36,671 nt of DNA, taken from assembly GCA_003140075.1 (NCBI GenBank), contig PLIO01000228.1, positions 1,813 to 38,483 on the forward strand, in the 5' to 3' direction. Of the stretch, positions 22,287 to 31,063 are shown one piece after another. The first letter of the stretch is position 1. Every line of letters begins with the position of its first letter. The DNA comes from Acidobacteriaceae bacterium (GTDB lineage Bacteria > Acidobacteriota > Terriglobia > Terriglobales > Acidobacteriaceae). The notes below the pieces were generated by a model. It was not told the origin of the DNA and ran no database searches. It was given only the letters and a program-made list of their open reading frames with translations. Made by a program: the position numbers and the translations under genes.

Positions 22287-23357
22287 ATGAAGATCGGAAT
22301 GTTGACTGGCGGAGGCGATTGCCCCGGCCTGAATGCCGTGATTCGCGCGGTGGTGCGTAAGGGCATCTTCACCTACCAGGACGAATTCATCGGCTTCATG
22401 GAAGGCTGGCGCGGCGTGATCGAAGACAAGAGCATGCCGCTCGATCTCGACGCGGTCGGCGGCATTCTGCCGCGCGGCGGCACCATCCTGCGCACTTCCC
22501 GCACCAATCCTTCGAAGCGTCCCGATGGCATTGACCGTTGTCTGGCAACGCTGGAGAAAAACAAAATCGAAGCTCTCGTCGCCATCGGCGGCGATGACAC
22601 TCTTTCCGTTGCGCAAAAGCTGCACGAACGCGGCGCGAAGGTGGTTGGCGTTCCCAAGACCATCGACAACGATCTCGGCGGCACCGATTACACATTCGGA
22701 TTCGACACTGCCTGCAACATCGTTTGCGAGGCCCTCGACCGCGTCCACACCACCGCCGAAGCGCATAACCGCGTGATGGTAGTGGAAGTGATGGGCCGCG
22801 ACGCCGGCTGGATCGCGCTCTACAGCGGCATCGCCGGCGGCGCTGACGTGATCTTGATCCCCGAGCGCCCCTTCGATATCGATAAGGTCGCGGACTCCAT
22901 TCATCAACGCCACGAGCGCGGCCGTTATTTTTCCATCGTGGTCGTGGCCGAAGGAGCAAAGTTCTCTTCCGAGCCCGGCCAGGGATCTCCCGTCCTGCAG
23001 GACATGGGCAAGGACGAGTTTGGCCACGTGAAACTCGGAGGCATCGCCAACATTCTCGCTCGCGAGATCGAAAAGCGTACCGGCTTTGAAACCCGCGCCG
23101 TCGTCCTTGGACACATCCAGCGCGGCGGCTCGCCCAGCGCCTTCGACCGCGTGCTGGCTACGCGCTACGGCCTGGGCGCCATCGACATGGTGCACCGTGG
23201 CGAATTCGGATGCATGGCCGCCCTGCGCTCCAACAAAATCGTCTCCATCCCGCTGCTGGAAGCCATTTCCCGCAACCGTATTGTGGATAACGAGATGATC
23301 CAGATCGTCGATGGATTGTTCGAGAAATCCGTGGAAAAAGAAAAAGAGCCAGCGTGA
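22287..23357 (+). CDS. pfp: 6-phosphofructokinase, predicted pyrophosphate-dependent
   Basis: The 356-residue protein is a complete PFK of the group that starts GGGDCPGLNAVIR (residues 8-20). PKTIDND is at 123-129, a MGRDAGWIA block follows, and LGHIQRGGSPSAFDR binds the sugar phosphate. It phosphorylates fructose 6-phosphate to the 1,6-bisphosphate. The residues that decide the phosphoryl donor are Asp104 (GGDDT) and Lys124 (PKTID). ATP enzymes have Gly at both positions (GGDGS, PGTID), whereas Asp104 with Lys124 is the known signature of PPi-dependent PFKs. I therefore predict a reversible PPi enzyme working in both glycolysis and gluconeogenesis. An ATG with GGAG about 9 bp upstream supports the start. 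The symbol reflects that prediction; pfkA is the alternative name. Confidence 0.85.
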   Translation: MKIGMLTGGGDCPGLNAVIRAVVRKGIFTYQDEFIGFMEGWRGVIEDKSMPLDLDAVGGILPRGGTILRTSRTNPSKRPDGIDRCLATLEKNKIEALVAIGGDDTLSVAQKLHERGAKVVGVPKTIDNDLGGTDYTFGFDTACNIVCEALDRVHTTAEAHNRVMVVEVMGRDAGWIALYSGIAGGADVILIPERPFDIDKVADSIHQRHERGRYFSIVVVAEGAKFSSEPGQGSPVLQDMGKDEFGHVKLGGIANILAREIEKRTGFETRAVVLGHIQRGGSPSAFDRVLATRYGLGAIDMVHRGEFGCMAALRSNKIVSIPLLEAISRNRIVDNEMIQIVDGLFEKSVEKEKEPA

Positions 23358-23411
23358 GAAGGCAACTGACGTAAAGTAGTGCTCGGCCGCCAAACGCTCG
23401 GCCCGGTCACG

Positions 23412-25109
23412 ATGCAAAACCTATATCTGCGGCTCGCTCCGTTTTTTCTGGCGCTGATCGAACTCCTACTCCTGTCCGCCTCCGCCGCGTTATTTTTTTT
23501 CTCGCACAGAAGCGCCTCCGGCCCCGATCAGCCAGACTCTTTCCAGTCGATCGCGAGCGCGCTCGCCCGCCTGTCTCTGCGTAAGCGTCTCTCGGCGCTG
23601 CTCGCAGGTGTCAGCGTCATCGCGATTCGCGTCGCGCTCATCCCCATCCTCGGTATTCCCCAACCGCGTTTCAACGACGAGTTCAGCTACCTGCTCGCAG
23701 GCGACACGTTCGCTCACGGGAAACTCACCAATCCCACTCACCCCATGTGGATTCACTTCGAAAGTTTCCACATCATCGAACAGCCCACCTACATGTCGAT
23801 GTACCCGCCCGCGCAGGGCCTCGTGCTAGCAGCTGGGCAAGTGGTCGGCAATCCTTGGATCGGACAGATCCTCGTCACTGCTCTCCTGTGCTCCGCGTTG
23901 TGCTGGATGCTGCAAGCCTGGTTGCCTCCGCCATGGGCCTTGCTGGGAGCGGCACTGGCCGTGCTCCGCCTCGGGCTCCTTAGCTACTGGATGAATACCT
24001 ATTGGTGCGCTTCCGTGGCCGCACTCGGCGGCGCACTCGTCCTCGGAGCCTGGCCACGCCTGCGCATGCGTCTCCGCACACGCGAGGCCGTGCTCATGGG
24101 CGTGGGCCTCGTGATCCTTGCCAATAGCCGCCCCTATGAAGGATTAGTCTTCAGCCTGCCCGTGTCCGCCGCCATGCTCTGGTGGCTCATCGGCAAACGG
24201 CGCCCCGCATTCGATCTCTCGCTGGCGCGCATCGTTTTGCCTTTGTTCGCGGTTCTTGCGCTCGGCGCGCTGGCCACCGGTTACTACTACTACCGCGTCA
24301 CGGGCGACCCCTTCCGCATGACCTACCAGGTCAATCGCGACACCTACGCCACCGCTCCTTACTTCATCTGGCAAACGCCCCGCCCCGAGCCTGTTTACCA
24401 TCACGCAGTAATGCGCGATTTCTACCGCTGGGAACTGGGCGAGTTCGAGAAAAACCGCACGGTCGGCGGGTATCTGCGTCGCGCGGCGGACAAGCTTATT
24501 TCCTGGTGGCAGTTCTATCTGGGCCCGCTTCTGACGCTGCCTCTGCTGGCGTTTCCCCGCGTCGTTCGCCAGCGCAAGATGCGGCTGCCACTTCTTATAT
24601 GCGCCGCCATGATCGCCGGATTCTCCGTGCAAACCTGGACGGGTCCCCACTATTTCTCGCCCGCCACCGGCGCCCTGTACATCCTGCTGGTGCAAGGCAT
24701 GCGCCATCTATGGCACTGGTCTTCAAGCCGACGCCCCATAGGACAAGCCGTGGTTCGCGCGATCCCGGCGCTGGCGTGCGCTATGATTCTCCTGCGCGTC
24801 GCGGCAGCGGGGGCTAATGTTCAGATCGAGTCCGCGTGGCCGCGCGGTGATCTGGACAGGGCAAGTATCTTGCGCCAACTGGAGCAGCGGCCGGGCCCTC
24901 AGCTTGTCATCGTGCACTACGCACCAGGTCACGACCCCGTCCGCGAATGGGTATACAACGAGGCGAACATTGACGCCGCCAAAGTGATCTGGGCGCGCGA
25001 CATGGGAAAGGACGACAACCGGGAACTTCTCCAGTATTTTCGTGACCGGAATGTGTGGATTGTGGAGGCCGACCATCCTACGCCGCAGCTGCTATCCCAG
25101 TCCGAGTGA
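23412..25109 (+). CDS. Polytopic GT-C-like membrane protein
   Basis: The 565-residue protein has about ten to twelve hydrophobic segments. The first large loop after a membrane segment carries an acidic pair, [18 protein letters not shown] (Asp89, Glu90). This position and motif type are typical of the catalytic acid of GT-C glycosyltransferases (PMT/ArnT-like), which use polyprenyl-phosphate sugars on the outer side of the membrane. NRPYEGL and a soluble C-terminal domain (about 470-565, [18 protein letters not shown]) follow. The exact sugar and acceptor cannot be read from the sequence. The frame is open to GTG 23379, and neither start has a ribosome site. It begins an array of four similar membrane proteins. 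Confidence 0.6.
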   Translation: MQNLYLRLAPFFLALIELLLLSASAALFFFSHRSASGPDQPDSFQSIASALARLSLRKRLSALLAGVSVIAIRVALIPILGIPQPRFNDEFSYLLAGDTFAHGKLTNPTHPMWIHFESFHIIEQPTYMSMYPPAQGLVLAAGQVVGNPWIGQILVTALLCSALCWMLQAWLPPPWALLGAALAVLRLGLLSYWMNTYWCASVAALGGALVLGAWPRLRMRLRTREAVLMGVGLVILANSRPYEGLVFSLPVSAAMLWWLIGKRRPAFDLSLARIVLPLFAVLALGALATGYYYYRVTGDPFRMTYQVNRDTYATAPYFIWQTPRPEPVYHHAVMRDFYRWELGEFEKNRTVGGYLRRAADKLISWWQFYLGPLLTLPLLAFPRVVRQRKMRLPLLICAAMIAGFSVQTWTGPHYFSPATGALYILLVQGMRHLWHWSSSRRPIGQAVVRAIPALACAMILLRVAAAGANVQIESAWPRGDLDRASILRQLEQRPGPQLVIVHYAPGHDPVREWVYNEANIDAAKVIWARDMGKDDNRELLQYFRDRNVWIVEADHPTPQLLSQSE

Positions 25110-25167
25110 CGATTTGTAGTTCCCCCGCCGTTGGCTGTACAGCCCATGCGCGAGAAACTTTCTCCAC

Positions 25168-26511
25168 ATGACAGTATCCACACCCAAACGCCTGGCTCGA
25201 TTGTTCATGCTGCTTCTATGTTCGGCAAGCATGTATTTCTACTGGAGTCATGTTCCGCAGAACATCGACGGTATCGCTCCATCCGCGGCAATGCGGCCGC
25301 GCCCCCTCACCGATCTTTACGCACAGTGGTTCGGAGTGCGTGAACTTCTGCTGCACCATCGTGACCCATACGGCGATGACATCACACACGAACTTCAAGT
25401 TGCCTACTACGGAAAAGATCCGGAAGGTCCTGAGGCAGACCATCCCTCTCATCAGCAGCGATTCGCCTATCCCCTGTATGTATCTTTCCTGCTGGCACCC
25501 ACGATAGGGATGCAATTCCATACCGCGCAGACTATTTTCTTGTGGCTGCTGGCGGCAGTTACCGCTGCCAGCGTACCGCTTTGGGCGCATGCCATGCGCC
25601 TGAAGCTGTCGCCGGTAGGGGTCGCTGTGATGCTCTTACTTGTCTTTACGAGCATTCCGGTGATGCAGGGCCTCGAAATATTGCAATTGGGCCTTCTCGT
25701 GGCCGGCTTGCTTGCCGCGGCAACCGCAGCCACAGTCTCTGGCCATCTGTTTCTGGCCGGGATGCTATTGGCTGTCGCTACGATCAAACCCCAGATGTCT
25801 GTTCTGGCGATTGCCTGGTTCGCCTTGTGGGTCTCGGGCGACTGGCGCCGGCGGCGTCTTCTCTTCTGGGGATTCGCCGCCACGCTCTCGGCTCTGATCA
25901 TCGCCTCCGAGTTGCTCTTACCAGGCTGGGTCACGCGCTTCCTCGCCTCGGTGCTCGAGTATGGGAAGCACATGCACTCCACCTCCCTGCTGGAAATCTA
26001 CCTGCCAGCCGCTTTGTCATGGTCACTTGCGCTGCTCGTGTTCCTCTGCGTGGCAAACTCCGCCTGGTGTGCGCGGCGGCAACCTGCGGACTCGTTCCCA
26101 TTTGCCCTCTCTCTGGCTTTTGCCCTGAGTCTCACGTTGTTAATCGTTCCCTCAGTGTTCCAGCCGTTCAACCAGGTCCTGCTGTTGCCCGCGATTGCGC
26201 TCACGATTCGCTATTGGCGCGAACTGCGGCACGGCACTCCCTCGCTTCGTTTCCTGACTTTGGTTGTTTGCTCGGTCGGTCTACTTCCCTGGCTCTCTGC
26301 AGTGGCCGTTACGCTCGGATTGCTGATGGTTCAGATGCGATGGCTGTTGAAGATATGGTTCTTCCCGCTCAACGCCAGTCTGGCGTTCCCCTTCGCCGTT
26401 TTTGGCATACTCATTCTGCTAGGCAAAGTGGTCTCGATCGAATCACCTGCTCCGACAGCCGGACCCGGAGGGTTGCGCGCGACCGGTGCCACGTCCGAGG
26501 GACGGCCTTAG
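25168..26511 (+). CDS. GT87 / DUF2029-like membrane glycosyltransferase, copy 1
   Basis: The 447-residue protein has about ten hydrophobic segments and the layout of the DUF2029/GT87 family, polyprenol-phosphate-mannose-using GT-C enzymes. After the first membrane helix comes TDLYAQWFGVRELLLHHRDPYG, with the candidate catalytic Asp49. The conserved ATIKPQM (about 204-210) falls in the middle. The next gene shares these blocks (DLY.PWVGTRELLLHRRNPYG, STIKPQM, PFNQV), so the two are tandem duplicates. The Gly/Ala/Thr-rich C-terminal tail after the last helix (about 430-447) looks unconserved. The start ATG follows a weak GAGAAACT sequence. Confidence 0.75.
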   Translation: MTVSTPKRLARLFMLLLCSASMYFYWSHVPQNIDGIAPSAAMRPRPLTDLYAQWFGVRELLLHHRDPYGDDITHELQVAYYGKDPEGPEADHPSHQQRFAYPLYVSFLLAPTIGMQFHTAQTIFLWLLAAVTAASVPLWAHAMRLKLSPVGVAVMLLLVFTSIPVMQGLEILQLGLLVAGLLAAATAATVSGHLFLAGMLLAVATIKPQMSVLAIAWFALWVSGDWRRRRLLFWGFAATLSALIIASELLLPGWVTRFLASVLEYGKHMHSTSLLEIYLPAALSWSLALLVFLCVANSAWCARRQPADSFPFALSLAFALSLTLLIVPSVFQPFNQVLLLPAIALTIRYWRELRHGTPSLRFLTLVVCSVGLLPWLSAVAVTLGLLMVQMRWLLKIWFFPLNASLAFPFAVFGILILLGKVVSIESPAPTAGPGGLRATGATSEGRP

Positions 26512-26611
26512 CGGAAGCTCGGTCCTCCGGTGCCACGGAACATAGTCCTTGCTGCAGACCTTTGCTACACTTCTTGCGCGGAATTGCTCCAAATTCCTTG
26601 GGAGTCGCCCG

Positions 26612-27886
26612 ATGCACGCGAAAGTTCGGCTTTGGCTGGTGCTTAGCTTGTGCGTTGGCACGGGCACATGGTTCTACGTGCACCGCATTCTGGAACCGTG
26701 GACCAACTATAGCGACACAGAGAAGGGGGAGGTGATCGCCCAAATGGGCGACTTGTATTCACCCTGGGTGGGCACGCGCGAACTTCTGCTTCACCGGCGC
26801 AATCCATACGGGCCGGGGGTAAGCCACGAAATCCAGACGGTGTTCTACGGTCACGCGGTCGACCAGACCTACCCACCGGGTACCTTTGTAGCGAACGAAC
26901 AGCGCTTCGCATATCCCGTCTATGTAGTACTTCTACTTGCCCCTACCGCGTATGCAGATTTCAAAGATGTGCGAGACCGGGCTCGGTTTACTTTGGGCCT
27001 CTTGACCGCCATCAGCGTATGGCTTTGTCTGGATATTTTGCATTGGCGACCACCGCTGGAAACAATCGCGGCACTCATTTTGTTTACCCTGAGCAGCCCG
27101 CAGATAGTTCAAGGCTTGCGCTTTCAGCAACTGGCGCTCGTAGTCGGATTCCTGCTGGTCGCGGGTGGATGGTGCGTCTGCAGGAGTCACTTGGTGACAG
27201 CGGGCGCACTGCTAGCTTTCTCCACAATTAAACCGCAGATGTCAGTTCTGCCCTTGTGTGCATTCATGGTCTGGGCCGCTGGCGACTTGATTAGACGCTG
27301 GCGTCTCGCGGCGAGCTTTGCTGCTATCACGGCGGCATTGTTTGTGGGTGGCGAACTTCTTCTCCCCGGATGGCTCGGGTATTTTCTTACAGGCATCACG
27401 GCTTACCGGAGATACGCTCCCACTTCGTCGCTGTTACGAATGATTCTTGGGGATACGCTCGGCGAAATCCTCGGGGCCCTCATTGTCGCCGGGCTGCTGG
27501 CGTTCGCGTGGCAAAATCGAAAAACAGAAGCAGGTTCGCGGACGTTCGCCTCCATCCTTGCCGCTTTTTTCACCGGCGCCATCCTTGCCTTTCCGCTCTT
27601 CACTCCCTTCAATCAGGTCATGTTGATTCTACCCGCGCTGCTCCTTTTGCGTGACGCGGGGGCTTTGTCGAGATTCTCCCGTGGAGTTCTTATCGCCAGC
27701 CTGGGATGGCCGTGGATTATGTCTGCTGCCTTGTTGCTATTTCCTCCGGATTTACACTCGCTGAGCCAACTCCCATTGCTGCCTTCCTTCATGGTCCCTT
27801 TTGTGCCGTTAATGTTCTCCTTATTACTGATGGCACGGCGAACGAAGGCGACCGATTTCCCTCTACCCGCCGCTGGTTTGAAATAG
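26612..27886 (+). CDS. GT87 / DUF2029-like membrane glycosyltransferase, copy 2
   Basis: The 424-residue protein is a paralogue of the preceding one. It has the same MGDLYSPWVGTRELLLHRRNPYG loop, NEQRFAYPVYVVLLLAP, STIKPQMSVLP, a GELLLPGW block, and FTPFNQVMLILPALLL near the C-terminus. About ten membrane segments are present. The frame is open to 26549, but ATG 26612 has GGGAG at about 26600-26604 and starts a normal signal-anchor, so I chose it. The intergenic gap to copy 1 is 100 bp. As for copy 1, the donor is probably a polyprenyl-phosphate sugar; the acceptor is unknown. Confidence 0.75.
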   Translation: MHAKVRLWLVLSLCVGTGTWFYVHRILEPWTNYSDTEKGEVIAQMGDLYSPWVGTRELLLHRRNPYGPGVSHEIQTVFYGHAVDQTYPPGTFVANEQRFAYPVYVVLLLAPTAYADFKDVRDRARFTLGLLTAISVWLCLDILHWRPPLETIAALILFTLSSPQIVQGLRFQQLALVVGFLLVAGGWCVCRSHLVTAGALLAFSTIKPQMSVLPLCAFMVWAAGDLIRRWRLAASFAAITAALFVGGELLLPGWLGYFLTGITAYRRYAPTSSLLRMILGDTLGEILGALIVAGLLAFAWQNRKTEAGSRTFASILAAFFTGAILAFPLFTPFNQVMLILPALLLLRDAGALSRFSRGVLIASLGWPWIMSAALLLFPPDLHSLSQLPLLPSFMVPFVPLMFSLLLMARRTKATDFPLPAAGLK

Positions 27887-27918
27887 TTGTGACTGCGGAT
27901 TCATTATCGTGGGGCCGC

Positions 27919-29139
27919 ATGACGTCCAAAGCCGCCTCATTCCTTACCCCCCGCCGCCTGTGGGCGCACGGCCTGATTCTTGCACTCTGCCTCTGGTCCG
28001 TCTACATCTGGAACATAACCACGCCCGGTCTCCTCGATCGAGCCGGCAATCTCAAGGGCACTGACTTTCTGCATTTCTATACCCTCGGCTCGCTCGCTCT
28101 CGCGCACCGCGGCGCGGATCTGTACAACATGCGGCTGCAATCCGATCTCGCGGCCCAACGCATTCCGGCCGCCGCCGGCATTCGCTATATACCGCTTTAT
28201 CCGCCGCAGGTTTCAATCTTCTTCGCACTCTTTGCCCGCCTGTCCTATCCTTGCGCGCTCTTGCTCTGGCTCACACTGAGCGCGCTCACTTACGGAGTGT
28301 GTTGCTACGCCGTCTGGCGCGCATGCTCCAATCTGAGCAGCTACAAACTTACCGTCCTGATTCTCGCCCTTGCCTTCCCTGGCTTCTGGCACCTCATCGC
28401 CGGGGGACAAGTCTCCGGCCTGGCCCTCGCCTGCTTCACGCTTGCCTTCTTCGCTGTGCGCGCCCGGCATGAATTCCTCGCTGGCCTGGCTTTCGGATGC
28501 CTCATCTTCAAACCCCAACTCGGCCTCGCCGCCGCCATCATTTTCCTGGTCACGCTTCGTTGGAGGGTCATCGGGGGCGCGATTCTCTCCGCCGCCGCGC
28601 AGTTAGCGGCAGCGTGGCTCTATTACGGCGTCGAGCCGCTTCGCGAGTGGATTCACATGCTGCTCCGAGCACCCCGCCTGCCCTCGCTGCTCGAGCCCAG
28701 AATCTATCAAACCCACTCCCTGCGCACCTTCTGGACCATGCTAATTCCGTGGCCGGGAGCTTCTCTAACGCTCTACCTCGTCACCGTACTTTTTGTCTGC
28801 GGCCTCACCATCGCGTGCTGGCGCAGCCGCCTTTCCCTGTCCTTGCGCTATTCGGCGCTATTGCTCGCAACGGTCCTACTCTCGCCGCATCTCACCGTCT
28901 ACGACCTCGTTATCCTCGCGCCCGCATTCCTCCTGCTCTCCGACTGGGTCATTACTCAGCCCGACGACCCCGCCACGCCCGCCTTCAAACTCCTTCTTTA
29001 TCTCGCCTTCGTGCTCCCCCTGCTCGGCCCGCTCGCGCGCTGGACGCACCTCCAGCTTTCCGTCCCCGTGATGGCCGCTCTCTTGTATGGGATATGGAAC
29101 CTCGGCAGGAGATCCGCTCCGGTTCCTCATTCTCTCTGA
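27919..29139 (+). CDS. GT87 / DUF2029-like membrane glycosyltransferase, third member
   Basis: The 406-residue protein has about ten hydrophobic segments. It carries the GT87-type first loop GTDFLHFYTLGSLALAHRGADLYN, with a candidate catalytic Asp, then IPLYPPQVSIFFALFARL, the conserved CLIFKPQLGL and a late PHLTVYDLVILAPAFLLL. It is more distant from the two preceding genes than they are from each other. The frame could start earlier, inside the previous gene. I chose ATG 27919, 32 bp after that gene ends, with GGGG a few bases upstream; GTG 27889 is an alternative. It ends the array and converges on the esterase gene. Confidence 0.72.
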   Translation: MTSKAASFLTPRRLWAHGLILALCLWSVYIWNITTPGLLDRAGNLKGTDFLHFYTLGSLALAHRGADLYNMRLQSDLAAQRIPAAAGIRYIPLYPPQVSIFFALFARLSYPCALLLWLTLSALTYGVCCYAVWRACSNLSSYKLTVLILALAFPGFWHLIAGGQVSGLALACFTLAFFAVRARHEFLAGLAFGCLIFKPQLGLAAAIIFLVTLRWRVIGGAILSAAAQLAAAWLYYGVEPLREWIHMLLRAPRLPSLLEPRIYQTHSLRTFWTMLIPWPGASLTLYLVTVLFVCGLTIACWRSRLSLSLRYSALLLATVLLSPHLTVYDLVILAPAFLLLSDWVITQPDDPATPAFKLLLYLAFVLPLLGPLARWTHLQLSVPVMAALLYGIWNLGRRSAPVPHSL

Positions 29140-29162
29140 CTCGAAAGTGATCCGACTTGAAT

Positions 29163-30011
29163 CTACGGACCGAACAGAAATCGCAGCGCTTCCGGGAACC
29201 GCTCCGCCCACGCCGCTTCGTTGTGACCGGCTCCGTCTTTTATTACCAACCGCAGCCGGCTCTCGCTGAGCACGGCTCGCCGGATCACGGCCGCCAACTC
29301 CCGCACATCGTCCACTACAGAACGGCTGCGCTCCACGCTTCCCGCCTCGGCCGTTCCCACGGCCAGAAATATTCGCTCCGGCCAAATTCCTACCGACCGG
29401 CTTTCCTTGACCGCCTGCCGCCCTGCCCACAGGGACGGGCTCTCCAACAATAACCGCCCAATCACTCCCGGCCGTGCCATCGCGGTGTAAAGCGCAATCA
29501 GCGCGCCAAGCGAAGACCCGCCCAACCCGGTATTCTCCGGCCCCGTCGCAACGCGGTAGAAGCGCTCCACAAACGGCATGACTTCCTTCATCAGAAAATC
29601 CGGATAATGCCGCCCCTGCGCCCGCAGCATCATCGGATGCATCGACCGGCGCGGCAGATATTCGCGAATCCGGTCCTTGCCGGTATTATCCATGCCCACC
29701 ACGATCATCGGCGGCACCGCGCCTTCGCGTATGAGCCGATCCGCTGTCTCATCCACCTGCCACTCGACGCCGGCGAACGCGGTCGACGACTCGAATAAAT
29801 TCTGACCGTCATTCAGATAGAAAACGGGATAATGCCGGTCAGCGTTCTCCGCATCGTCGTATCCCGGAGGCAGCCACACCCGCAAAAATCGAGTATTGCG
29901 AAAGACGCGGCTGCGAAACTCATGCAGCCGTAAATCTCCGGTCGCTCCGCTGGCGCGAATCGGCGGAGAAGCCGCACTTGCAGCCTTCTTTACTTTCTGG
30001 ATTCTTTCCAT
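29163..30011 (-). CDS. Putative esterase (esterase D / enterochelin-esterase-like alpha/beta hydrolase)
   Basis: The 282-residue protein matches the putative esterase family (PF00756 type). The beta-strand opening is TRFLRVWLPPGYDD, then YPVFYLNDGQNLF (about 61-73), the nucleophile elbow GGSSLGA with Ser167, and a late GAGHNEAAWAERF with the catalytic His263. No signal peptide is evident, so it should act in the cytoplasm. Members cleave carboxylic esters such as siderophore or feruloyl esters; the substrate here is unknown. It is the last gene of the minus-strand run, 124 bp downstream of the VKOR gene and separated from it by a dispersed repeat. It may therefore be transcribed separately. 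Confidence 0.82.
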   Translation of the reverse strand: MERIQKVKKAASAASPPIRASGATGDLRLHEFRSRVFRNTRFLRVWLPPGYDDAENADRHYPVFYLNDGQNLFESSTAFAGVEWQVDETADRLIREGAVPPMIVVGMDNTGKDRIREYLPRRSMHPMMLRAQGRHYPDFLMKEVMPFVERFYRVATGPENTGLGGSSLGALIALYTAMARPGVIGRLLLESPSLWAGRQAVKESRSVGIWPERIFLAVGTAEAGSVERSRSVVDDVRELAAVIRRAVLSESRLRLVIKDGAGHNEAAWAERFPEALRFLFGP

Positions 30012-30085
30012 CCGAAACTTGCGTCGAAGGACTCGCCTTTGTTGAACGACATCTCTAGTTAGCCGTTGCGAAATTCGCTTTGAAA

Positions 30086-30147
30086 GGGCGCGGCTTCAGC
30101 CACGCCAAAAAGCGCGCCCCCGAAAATGTGGGCTTTAGCCCCTGAGG
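30086..30147. repeat. Dispersed repeat (GGGCGCGGCTTCAGCCACGCC ... GGGCTTTAGCCCCTGAGG type)
   Basis: Two small palindromes, GGCGCGGCTTCAGCCACGCC near 30087-30106 and GGGCTTTAGCCC at 30130-30141, are joined by about 23 bp. I recognise the GGCTTTAGCCCCTGAGG motif as a very common interspersed sequence in acidobacterial genomes. The last three codons and stop of the VKOR gene are encoded within it. Confidence 0.6.
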
Positions 30148-30617
30148 TCAACGGCTCGCGCCTTCGCCATGCCCGCCAGCAGCGTGATCCCCGCAATCAG
30201 CCCCAGCGAACTCAAACACAAAATACACCACGTCTCCAGCACGTAACCCTCAACGTACGTGAGATACAACGCAAACGCCAGGCCGGCGAAAGCCGCCACC
30301 AGCAAGCGCATCGGCGTTTCTGCTCGCGAGCGGTAAACTGTCGCCAGCGCCAGCAGCACTCCATACCCCACAAGGCCAATCCCCGCCACCGGAATTCCCA
30401 TCACACTCGACCACTCGCTCCGGTTCACAATGTCGCAATTGAACTTCTCCCCAATTTCGCAGAACGCCGTCGCCGACTTCGCGTAGTGCCGCTGCAGCGA
30501 CACCGCCGACACCACCACCCCCACGACAGCCAAAATCGCAATCGCCAAAAACACCATTCGATTGTCGGTTATGGGATTTCTGCCCGCCTCAACCGGTCGA
30601 TCCGCAGTGGCACTCAC
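30135..30617 (-). CDS. VKOR-family membrane disulfide oxidoreductase
   Basis: The 160-residue protein has four or five membrane segments and the bacterial VKOR pattern. Loop cysteines lie at Cys53 and Cys61 (FCEIGEKFNCDIVNRSEWS), followed by MGIPVAGIGLVGYG. The quinone-side redox pair CILC (131-134) is in VEGYVLETWCILCLS. Such proteins reoxidise a thioredoxin-like periplasmic partner and pass electrons to quinone, replacing DsbB. The partner is probably the thioredoxin-like gene directly upstream: GTG 30617 overlaps its stop by 4 bp. GTG 30629 is an alternative start. The C-terminal DLRG and the TAA come from a dispersed repeat. Confidence 0.88.
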   Translation of the reverse strand: MSATADRPVEAGRNPITDNRMVFLAIAILAVVGVVVSAVSLQRHYAKSATAFCEIGEKFNCDIVNRSEWSSVMGIPVAGIGLVGYGVLLALATVYRSRAETPMRLLVAAFAGLAFALYLTYVEGYVLETWCILCLSSLGLIAGITLLAGMAKARAVDLRG

Positions 30618-31042
30618 GGCAAGCTGCACCCAGTCTTATCGCTCAATTCTTCCAGCGGGTAGACCCCTTCTTTGAGCGGGCTCGCCCCGAATTGCCAACT
30701 GGGAAATAACTTCGCCCCCGCGGCTTTGCACTCCTGCGTGATTCCGCCGCCGCCCTTCAGCCCGCACTCCACATAGGGCACGTACCGAAACGCCTTCCCG
30801 AACATCGCTTTCTGATCGGCGCAGTGCTCACACCAATACAGTCCATACATTTTTACCTGCTTGGACGCCAGACACTTCGCGAAGCCATCGTAGCGATGAT
30901 TTCTGTACTCCCATCCCGCGACCCAGGCGAGGACGAACAACACCACAGTCCCGCCCCAGATCAGCATCTTCTTCCGCGACTCCGGATTTGCTTCCGGCGC
31001 ACCCACTCGCTCCTGATGCCGCTTTCGCCGTTCTTCAGACAT
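30614..31042 (-). CDS. Membrane-anchored thioredoxin-like protein, VKOR partner
   Basis: The 142-residue protein has a charged N-terminus and a single membrane helix (about 26-44, MLIWGGTVVLFVLAWVAGW). A small thioredoxin-like domain then carries the redox motif CEHC (Cys71, Cys74) after KMYGLYW. FPSW (Pro114) is a likely cis-proline loop. The domain should face the periplasm and introduce disulfides into secreted proteins. It is translationally coupled to the VKOR gene and lies 21 bp after the lipid kinase gene. Three further cysteines (57, 93, 105) are unusual for this fold. There is no CGHC or CPYC, so its redox potential may differ from DsbA. Confidence 0.82.
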   Translation of the reverse strand: MSEERRKRHQERVGAPEANPESRKKMLIWGGTVVLFVLAWVAGWEYRNHRYDGFAKCLASKQVKMYGLYWCEHCADQKAMFGKAFRYVPYVECGLKGGGGITQECKAAGAKLFPSWQFGASPLKEGVYPLEELSDKTGCSLP

Positions 31043-31063
31043 GATTCTTTTTATACCACGCCC

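Noticed and set aside
22149-23417. 422-codon minus-strand frame opposite phosphofructokinase
   Set aside because: It is the shadow of a gene with all PFK motifs; the peptide is His/Ala/Asp-rich antisense composition.
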